Shown one piece after another: positions 6,003-10,638 of a DNA stretch of 10,638 nt. The notes beneath the pieces are model-generated. The model searched no databases. It had not been told where the DNA came from and saw only the letters and a list, made by a program, of their open reading frames with translations. Positions within the stretch are counted from its first letter, which is position 1. Each line of letters begins with the position of its first letter. The stretch spans positions 1 through 10,638 of the forward strand of contig JADDPY010000514.1 in NCBI GenBank assembly GCA_016781635.1. Direction: 5' to 3'. Source of the stretch: Rubrobacter sp. Its GTDB lineage: Bacteria > Actinomycetota > Rubrobacteria > Rubrobacterales > Rubrobacteraceae. Both the position numbers and the translations under genes were made by a program.

Positions 6003-6989
6003 ATGGAGCAGCTCGAGACCGGGAACGGCGACTCGAAGAAGGGGGCACTCTCCTACACTTTGTTCTGGCTTAGCGCGGTGTTGATCCTGGTCGCGATCGT
6101 CTCCCTCACCGCGTTCGGCCTGTGGAGGGAGCGCCCCAAGCCGATCCCCGTCGAGCGGGGAGACCTTTCCGGCACGATCGCCGATATCGTGGATGCCATG
6201 CCCGGTCGCGGGAGCGGAGGGTACCAGAGACCATCCCTGGAGGAGGCAGCAGAGTTCGGCGCCCTTGCCTCCGCGATGAGAACGGACGAGCTCGAGAAGG
6301 CGGGGCGTTTCGCCGCAGCGCTGGATTACACCCTCGTCCGGTACGACGATGTTCCGACGGGAAGAAGCTTTGTAGTGGCCCGCGAGGAGGCCGATGCCAC
6401 CCGGGAGCCGGAGCGGGGGTGGGGGACCATCGTGGTCGACCCCGGGGGCGACGATGTCCTCGTGGAGGTGCCGCACCCCGTCTTCGACATCAAGACCCCA
6501 ATGGTAGGCGTCGAGGTGTTTCGGGAGACGGGGGCGAGCGTCTTGCTCGTTGCCGGTGCCCACAGGTACTCGTGGGACGACAAGCGCAGCGACGTCGCGC
6601 ACGCCCCGCAGACGGCCTTCGACGCGGCGCACGAGGCGCTGCTGCCCGCTAGGTTCGTCGTGCAGCCGCACGGCTTCCATTCGGACGAGGAGGACCAATA
6701 TCCCGAGGTGGTGCTCTCCGGCGGGGTGGCCCCCGCCCCACCCGAGGTGCAGGCCGTCTACCGCGGCCTAGAGGACGAGGGGGCCGACGTCGGCCTCTTC
6801 GACGGGGGTTCCCGCTTCGAGGACCTGGCGGGCACGACGAACATCCAGGGAGCTTCTACCCGAAAATCCGGGGGCGCGTTCTTGCACGTCGAGCTCGCGC
6901 AGAACCTTCGGGACGACGAGGCGGAGCGGTCCGAGTTCGCCCGAGCCCTGGCATCCGCCCTCGCCCGTGCAAGCCGGGCGGAGGAGTAG
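6003..6989 (+). CDS. Membrane-anchored protein A: uncharacterised family in the CapA position, possible polymer hydrolase
   Basis: The protein has 328 residues from ATG 6003, with GAGG a few bases upstream overlapping the capC stop. A single N-terminal helix at about 19-41, after a short charged cytoplasmic tail, anchors a large outside domain (about 50-325). I do not recognise a named family. It is a clear homologue of the convergent gene at 6996-7916, sharing HP..D..T (H158, D162), VAGAHRY (H188), SDVAHA (D197, H200), H210, QPHGF (H223) and GTTN.QG with FLHVE (H295, E297). The clustered His/Asp/Glu suggest a metal site. The C-terminal half, HGF then V..SGG then a TTN..G motif, FLHVE and LRDD, has the same order as the phage poly-gamma-glutamate hydrolase family (PghP, DUF867: HG, vGG, NivNR, GVQLE, LR). 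This is a remote parallel judged by eye. Position after capC makes it a stand-in for CapA or a polymer-processing enzyme. Confidence 0.75.
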   Translation: MEQLETGNGDSKKGALSYTLFWLSAVLILVAIVSLTAFGLWRERPKPIPVERGDLSGTIADIVDAMPGRGSGGYQRPSLEEAAEFGALASAMRTDELEKAGRFAAALDYTLVRYDDVPTGRSFVVAREEADATREPERGWGTIVVDPGGDDVLVEVPHPVFDIKTPMVGVEVFRETGASVLLVAGAHRYSWDDKRSDVAHAPQTAFDAAHEALLPARFVVQPHGFHSDEEDQYPEVVLSGGVAPAPPEVQAVYRGLEDEGADVGLFDGGSRFEDLAGTTNIQGASTRKSGGAFLHVELAQNLRDDEAERSEFARALASALARASRAEE

Positions 6990-6995
6990 CGCCCC

Positions 6996-7916
6996 CTAGC
7001 GCAATTTCTGCGCGAGGGTCGTGGTGAGGAGCGATCTGCGGGCCGGGTCGTCGCGGATCGGCTTGATAGTTTCGACGTGTAGGAAGTCCGCGCCGAGCGC
7101 GCGCGCCGACTTGCCCTGGACGTTCGTCGTCGCGCCGAGGGCCGAGTAAGAGACGCCGTCGTAGAGGCGAGCGTCGAAACCGGCGCCGCGCAGGGCGACG
7201 TGGACGTCCTGGGCAAACTGCGTGGGAGGAGCCGTCCCGGCGGAGACGACGGCCTCACCGTAGTCAGGGTGATCCGCCTGAGAGAAGCCGTGGGGCTGAA
7301 AGACCTTCGTCTCGGACTCAACCGCCGCCTTGTGGATCTCCTCGAACACGGACGCGCTGGCGTGGGCCACGTCGGCCGACCCGTCGGAGTTCGCGTACCG
7401 GTGGGCCCCCGCGACGAAGAGGTCCTCGGCGTTCGCCTTCCGGAAGGTCTCGACCCCGACGTCCTCGGTGTTCCAGTCGGCTATCGGGTGGGCGACCTCG
7501 ACGGAGGTATCGGAGGTGGCCCTGGGGGAGAAGACGTACAAGCCCCAGGCGTGGGGCCAGGAGCCGTTCGTGTTTCTACGCTCGGCAAGCATCACGAAGG
7601 TCCGGCCGGTAACCGTATCCTTGTACTGCACGACGTCGTACTTGAGGGGGTCGACGAGGGAGGCGGCGCGGGAGAGGTTGCCGGCCTCGATCGCGTCGAA
7701 GGCCGAAACCATCGTCGCCCTCTCGGAGGAGGTCGGGACGTCGTAGGCCCCGGTGTCCTTCCCGGGGATCGCCGCGACGAACGAGTTGACCCGCAACGAC
7801 AGGTCGCCGGAGGCGGACTTGACGGCGGTAGCGGAGAGGGCTTGCTCCGGTTGGGTGTTGAGCCCGAGCAGTAGCACGAGGGCCACGGTGGCTATCGAGA
7901 GAAAAGTTTGACGCAT
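6996..7916 (-). CDS. Secreted protein B: paralogue of protein A, under a c-di-GMP riboswitch
   Basis: The protein has 306 residues from ATG 7916, chosen because AGGAG (7923-7927) lies six bases upstream; an in-frame start at 7985 would run through the riboswitch. Residues 1-28 are a signal peptide (MRQTF, hydrophobic core to about 19, then a small-residue site around ALSA). The mature domain aligns with protein A throughout: GDLS at 37, HPIADWNT (H143, D147), VAGAHRY (H172), ADVAHA (D182, H185), H195, QPHGF (H209), GEAVVSAGTAPP, ALRGAGFDARLYDG, GATTNVQG, and FLHVE (H280, E282) followed by IRDD. All putative metal residues of A are kept, so both copies should be active if either is. B lacks the anchor and is likely released or wall-associated. 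Its stop is 6 bases from that of A, with no terminator between. Function is inferred as polymer or envelope remodelling; the family is unnamed to me. Confidence 0.8.
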   Translation of the reverse strand: MRQTFLSIATVALVLLLGLNTQPEQALSATAVKSASGDLSLRVNSFVAAIPGKDTGAYDVPTSSERATMVSAFDAIEAGNLSRAASLVDPLKYDVVQYKDTVTGRTFVMLAERRNTNGSWPHAWGLYVFSPRATSDTSVEVAHPIADWNTEDVGVETFRKANAEDLFVAGAHRYANSDGSADVAHASASVFEEIHKAAVESETKVFQPHGFSQADHPDYGEAVVSAGTAPPTQFAQDVHVALRGAGFDARLYDGVSYSALGATTNVQGKSARALGADFLHVETIKPIRDDPARRSLLTTTLAQKLR

Positions 7917-7922
7917 CTTCAG

Positions 7923-7927
7923 CTCCT
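7923..7927 (-). promoter_or_regulatory. Ribosome binding site AGGAG of protein B
   Basis: On the minus strand AGGAG is followed by CTGAAG and ATG 7916. It is only two bases beyond the 3' strand of the riboswitch P1 helix, so aptamer folding can plausibly control access to it. Confidence 0.75.
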
Positions 7928-7929
7928 GA

Positions 7930-8008
7930 CTGTTCGGCAGCCCGGCTGTCTGCGTAAGACCCGTGGCTTTGCGTCCTCGCCTCACGACGAGTTTGCCTTT
8001 ATCGCAGC
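7930..8008 (-). ncRNA. Cyclic di-GMP-I (GEMM) riboswitch upstream of protein B
   Basis: Read on the minus strand, the hallmark pieces of the GEMM-I aptamer occur in order: AAAGGCAAAC (7991-8000), a six-pair stem CTCGTC/GGCGAG closed by a GTGA (GNRA) tetraloop, GGACGCAAAGCCACGGG (the near-invariant GACGCAAAGCC), a GTCT/AGAC stem, and AGCCGGGCTGCCGA (tetraloop receptor and 3' ligand strand). A short P1 can form from CTG at 8005-8007 and CAG at 7930-7932. Aligned with the Vibrio Vc2 aptamer, the ligand-contact position equivalent to G20 is G, which predicts cyclic di-GMP rather than cGAMP (the GEMM-Ib variant has A). The aptamer ends two bases before the ribosome binding site, so control is likely translational. 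Whether ligand turns B on or off cannot be decided by eye. Confidence 0.9.
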
Positions 8009-8033
8009 GCTTTATGCGTCTGCACCCCTATTG

Positions 8034-8096
8034 TCGGCACCTTGAGGAGAAAACTTTAGCGATTCGAAGACGATTTGTCGGAATTTTTCGGCACCT
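8034..8096. repeat. Pair of 9-bp direct repeats TCGGCACCT in the promoter region of protein B
   Basis: TCGGCACCT occurs at 8034-8042 and 8088-8096, 54 bases apart start to start, about five helical turns, in the only AT-rich stretch upstream of the riboswitch. The spacing would place two binding sites on one DNA face. It could equally be chance; no regulator is implicated by sequence. Confidence 0.3.
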
Positions 8097-8149
8097 CAAT
8101 CTGAGGCGGGCATGACCCGGGTTGCGTGCTCGTTCACGGGGGGTTGCCC

Positions 8150-10111
8150 TTACTCCACCGCCGGGAGCACGACCCTGAAGGTCGAGCCTACCCCTTCCTC
8201 GCTCTCGATCTCCAGCCGTCCCCCCTGCCGCTCGACGATCTCTTTCGAGATAGATAAACCAAGCCCCGTTCCCTGAACCTCTCCCGCCGTCGAAGCTCGG
8301 AAGAACCGCTCGGTCAACCGGGAAAGTTCCGAGGCAGGGATTCCGACCCCCTGGTCGGCAACCTCCACGATCACGCTCCCATTCGAGCGGTAGGCTCCGA
8401 CCTGGACTTTCCGCCCGGGAGGGCTGAACTTGATGGCGTTGCTGATCAGGTTGCTCAGCACCTGAACCGTACGCAGGCGATCCCCGTTTACGGCAAGCTT
8501 GGGTTCCGGGGCTATGGAGAATCCCAGATTTTTCTCTTCGGCCCCTGGACGGAACTCTTCTTCGAGTTGCCCGAGAACGTTGTCGACTTCGATCCTCTCG
8601 ATGTTCATGTTGAGCCTGCCCGACTCGAGGCGCGACACTGTCAGCAGGTCGCCGACGAGCATCTCGAGCCGCTTGGCGTTGCGGTAGGAAATCTCGGCGT
8701 ACTCCCGCTGCTCCTCGTTAAGCGGTCCCGCTTCGTCCTCGATTAGCGCTTCCAGGTAGCCCCTGATGGAGGTCAGCGGCGTTCGCAGTTCGTGCGAGAC
8801 CGTCGAGACGAATTGCTGCTTCATCTCATCCACCTCCCTGAACTTGGTCATGTCCTGGAAAGCAACCACCGAGCCCACCACCCGTCCGTCTTCGAAGATC
8901 GGTGAGGCCGTATAAGCTACCGGAAAGACCGTCCCATCCTTGCGCTCGAAGGAGTCGTCGTCCACCCGGACCGTCCTCCCCGCGCGCATGCTCTTTAGTA
9001 ACGGGTAATCTTCTGGCGGGGTGTCGCGCGCGCTCGCAGGGCTGGCTACTTCACAGATGTCCTTGCCCAGCGACTCCGTCTCTGTCGATCCTAGCATCCG
9101 CTCTGTGGCAGGATTCATAAAGCTGACGCGGCCACCAGGGTCGAGTGCGAGAAGACCGGAGCTTAGGTTGTCCGTGATCGTTCTGGTGACGTCCAGCTGG
9201 TGACGGAGCTGCCTCTCCACGCGTTTACGCTCGATGCCCTGCGCCATCGTATCCGCGATGGAGGCCAGCGTCTTGAACACGTTCTCGCCGAGCGGTTCGC
9301 GCGCGAACGTCGCCAGCACCCCCACGAGACGCCCCTCGACCATGAGCGGGTGCCCGGTGAAGGCGACGATCCCCATGCTCCTTGCCCAGTCCTTGCCGCT
9401 CATCCACGCGGTGCCGAGGACGTCGTCGGTCCATCGTGGTCGACGCTCACGGGCGACGAGACCGATCTCGGACTCGCCGATCGCCACCTGGTCGAGCGGA
9501 GCATCAGTGTGGCAGGAGGTCCCCGCGCCGGCTTGCGGCTCCAGCATGCCGCCTTCTTCGTCGAAGGTCCAGATGCGGACGCACACCGCCTCGAGGTGCC
9601 GGACTATGGCCTCCGCGCAGCGCCGCAGGATCGCGGGCAGGCTGCCGCTCTCGATCAGGGCGACGCTCACGTACTCGCCCAGCTCGGCCTGACGCGATCT
9701 CTGCATTAGTTCCGCTTTCTGCTCGCTGAGCTGGCGATGCAAAGACGTGACGCGGGAGGCCGCGAGAAGACGCATCTTCAGCTCGTCGCGGTCGAGCGGC
9801 TTGACCAGGTAATCGTCGGCGCCGGCCTCCAGGCCTACCAGCAGGTGCTCACGGTCCGCGAGCGCCGTGAGGAAGATGAAGTACGTGTACTCATCGCGGT
9901 GCTCCCGGCGCACCATGCGGCAGAGATCCAGCCCGCTCAAGCCCGGCATCATCCAGTCGCTTATGATCACGTCTACGCCGGGGGTGTCGTTGTACAGTTT
10001 CCATGCTTGTACGCCGTCTTCCACCACAAGGCATTCATGTCCGGACTTCTCGACAACGTGCCCGAGGGTCTTACGGGAGACCGGGTCGTCCTCGGCTATA
10101 AGTACCCTCAC
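8150..10111 (-). CDS. Hybrid sensor histidine kinase: REC-GAF-PAS-HisKA-HATPase_c
   Basis: The protein has 653 residues from GTG 10111, set by GAGGAGG six bases upstream and by the receiver fold starting at residue 2 (RVLIAEDDP). Domains: receiver 2-120 with D8/D9, phosphoacceptor D52 (SDWMMP) and K104 (LVKPLD); coiled linker 122-145; GAF about 146-296; PAS about 305-425 (GLLALDPGGRVSFMNPATERML, then KDGTVFPVAY); HisKA with H440 in STVSHELRTPLTSIRG; HATPase_c with N558 (NLISNAIKFSPPGR), DQGVGI at 586-591, FFRA, and GTGLGLSI at 614-621. There are no membrane helices, so it is a soluble kinase sensing through GAF/PAS or through phosphorylation of its own N-terminal receiver. There is no output domain and no linked regulator on its strand; the two orphan receivers at 2450-3195 are the closest possible partners (inference). 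An in-frame upstream extension to 10303 is Arg/Ser-rich non-domain sequence and was not accepted. Confidence 0.93.
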   Translation of the reverse strand: MRVLIAEDDPVSRKTLGHVVEKSGHECLVVEDGVQAWKLYNDTPGVDVIISDWMMPGLSGLDLCRMVRREHRDEYTYFIFLTALADREHLLVGLEAGADDYLVKPLDRDELKMRLLAASRVTSLHRQLSEQKAELMQRSRQAELGEYVSVALIESGSLPAILRRCAEAIVRHLEAVCVRIWTFDEEGGMLEPQAGAGTSCHTDAPLDQVAIGESEIGLVARERRPRWTDDVLGTAWMSGKDWARSMGIVAFTGHPLMVEGRLVGVLATFAREPLGENVFKTLASIADTMAQGIERKRVERQLRHQLDVTRTITDNLSSGLLALDPGGRVSFMNPATERMLGSTETESLGKDICEVASPASARDTPPEDYPLLKSMRAGRTVRVDDDSFERKDGTVFPVAYTASPIFEDGRVVGSVVAFQDMTKFREVDEMKQQFVSTVSHELRTPLTSIRGYLEALIEDEAGPLNEEQREYAEISYRNAKRLEMLVGDLLTVSRLESGRLNMNIERIEVDNVLGQLEEEFRPGAEEKNLGFSIAPEPKLAVNGDRLRTVQVLSNLISNAIKFSPPGRKVQVGAYRSNGSVIVEVADQGVGIPASELSRLTERFFRASTAGEVQGTGLGLSISKEIVERQGGRLEIESEEGVGSTFRVVLPAVE

Positions 10112-10117
10112 TCGCAA

Positions 10118-10124
10118 CCTCCTC
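10118..10124 (-). promoter_or_regulatory. Ribosome binding site GAGGAGG of the hybrid kinase
   Basis: Minus-strand GAGGAGG is followed by TTGCGA and GTG 10111, ideal spacing. It decides the start against upstream in-frame codons and against the adjacent TTG. Confidence 0.8.
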
Positions 10125-10570
10125 GTCCGCTCCCAGGTACGCCGCCGACCCGGAGAGGCAGCGGCGAAGATGCTCCGCTTGTTGCGGAAGCGACTCGATC
10201 CGTGAGCCTCGGCTGAGAACCGGGGGAATGGACGACCCACGCCGGACCGCTGAGTCCGACTGGAGGGGTCACCCATGTTGCACTCTCGGTCTGCATGCGT
10301 CACCTCGCCCGATTGGTGAACGTGGGCGAATCCGCCCTTCGTACTCGCCGAAAGGAGATTGTACTATCAGGGTAAGGTCGCCGGACCGAACGCACCGCGG
10401 CGGAGTCTCCACGTCAAGGAGTCCACAACAGATATTTCGAGCGGCACTATGGTGCTACTTGCAAGCGCCGAACATATAGAAACACTTTGTACGTGGTGTG
10501 CGCCAGCATGTAGCCATGACGTTAGATAATCACTAGAATACGCGAGGTTAATCCAGTTGTTCGCGGCACG

Positions 10571-10583
10571 AGAGGAAACCTCT
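10571..10583 (+). promoter_or_regulatory. Small hairpin over the ribosome binding site of the aminotransferase
   Basis: AGAGG (10571-10575), AAA, CCTCT (10579-10583) form a perfect five-pair stem with a three-base loop. The 5' arm is the only purine-rich Shine-Dalgarno candidate before ATG 10590, though its spacing (about 14 bases) is longer than usual. Folding would hide it. Confidence 0.45.
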
Positions 10584-10589
10584 AAAACC

Positions 10590-10638
10590 ATGATGAACAA
10601 ATACCGTTTGATGTCGCCCGGGCCAACGCCGATCCCAC
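10590..10638 (+). CDS. Class V aminotransferase (alanine-glyoxylate/serine-pyruvate type), 5' end only
   Basis: The frame from ATG 10590 reads MMNKYRLMSPGPTPIP and runs off the window. The LMSPGPTPIP string is the N-terminal signature of PLP-dependent class V aminotransferases of the alanine-glyoxylate/serine-pyruvate/phosphoserine-like group. The second ATG at 10593 is an equally possible start. The PLP lysine and the substrate residues lie outside the window, so the substrate cannot be given. In many bacteria this gene type precedes serA of serine synthesis, which would be worth checking downstream. Confidence 0.75.
   Translation, partial: MMNKYRLMSPGPTPIP

Larger units (their letters stand above)
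10112..10589. other. 478-bp divergent non-coding region with structured leader potential
   Basis: No convincing gene lies here. It must contain the kinase promoter (minus) and the leader and promoter of the class V aminotransferase (plus). On the plus strand TCGCCC (10305-10310) can pair with GGGCGA (10324-10329), while GGGCG (10324-10328) can instead pair with CGCCC (10333-10337); CCCGAT (10308-10313) can also pair with ATCAGGG (10366-10372) around one bulge. GGTC/GACC (10376-10387) and GCAC/GTGC (10444-10455) form further small hairpins. The last 120 bases before the aminotransferase are noticeably AT-richer, with TAGATAAT and TAGAAT as possible -10 elements. No tRNA is present. Confidence 0.4.

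Noticed and set aside
5109..6698. Long minus-strand open frame (529 codons) across capB, capC and protein A
   Set aside because: It is antisense to three well-supported genes, is rich in His/Arg/Asp/Gly without domain motifs, and is explained by high-GC codon use on the other strand.
7917..7985. In-frame upstream start for protein B at 7985
   Set aside because: It would translate through the riboswitch aptamer and place the signal peptide internally; ATG 7916 has a good ribosome binding site and gives a proper signal peptide.
8118..8147. GGGTTGC repeated at 8118-8124 and 8141-8147 near the kinase stop, considered as a terminator
   Set aside because: The copies are direct, not inverted, and no stable hairpin with U-tract forms after the kinase stop.
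10112..10303. 64-residue N-terminal extension of the hybrid kinase
   Set aside because: The receiver fold begins right at GTG 10111, which has an ideal GAGGAGG; the extension is Arg/Ser-rich and contains no domain.
10320..10340. tRNA T-arm-like GGGCGAATCCGCCC
   Set aside because: There is no TTC loop, no acceptor, D or anticodon arms at proper spacing; it is a simple hairpin.
10345..10390. Glycine riboswitch-like pieces CGCCGAAAGGAG and ATCAGG
   Set aside because: The spacing between the two pieces is far too short, the GCAA and CTCTCAGG cores are altered, and no matching 5' GGAGAG strand exists. It is kept only as part of a general structured-leader observation.
10376..10410. T-box antiterminator-like ACCGCGG upstream of the aminotransferase
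   Set aside because: The essential TGGNACC core that pairs with the tRNA acceptor end is missing (the sequence reads AACGCACCGCGG), and no stem I features were found.

Overview
The window is high-GC DNA with strong G/C preference at third codon positions and many GTG/TTG starts. An excalibur-domain protein, stand-alone receivers and a GEMM riboswitch fit a deep-branching actinobacterium. Rubrobacter or a relative is my best guess, from gene style only. No mobile element, CRISPR array, tRNA or rRNA was found.

Left part (1-2449): the 3' end of gatB; a 12-bp GC hairpin just after its stop; a shortened IlvD/Edd (dihydroxy-acid dehydratase) relative that lacks the iron-sulphur cysteines and has no ordinary start codon for its N-terminal homology; a convergent terminator-like hairpin; then, on the minus strand, a small membrane-anchored or secreted excalibur protein. 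A 273-bp divergent promoter region follows.

Centre (2450-6989): six tightly packed plus-strand genes, joined by overlaps or gaps of at most 6 bases. They are two single-domain response regulators, a dCache-like/HAMP membrane sensor with no output domain, CapB/PgsB ligase, CapC/PgsC membrane subunit, and a membrane-anchored protein of a family I cannot name (here 'protein A'). Protein A sits where CapA/PgsA normally is. The operon looks like a poly-gamma-glutamate-type polymer synthase wired to an environmental sensor.

Convergent with it, 6 bases from the stop of A, is a minus-strand paralogue ('protein B', 6996-7916). It is secreted rather than anchored and is preceded by a clear cyclic-di-GMP-I (GEMM) riboswitch whose 3' end is 2 nt from the ribosome binding site. 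The layout of A and B, including a C-terminal FLHVE motif, recalls the phage poly-gamma-glutamate hydrolase family (PghP/DUF867). I infer, without proof, that they trim, release or remodel the polymer.

Right part (7917-10638): a minus-strand hybrid kinase (REC-GAF-PAS-HisKA-HATPase_c, 653 aa) with no output domain, a candidate partner for the orphan receivers; a 478-bp divergent non-coding region; and the first 16 codons of a class V aminotransferase. That gene's leader has mutually exclusive hairpins, and a small perfect hairpin overlaps its ribosome binding site.

The centrepiece is the sensor-coupled capBC operon without capA, with two copies of an uncharacterised family, one under riboswitch control.
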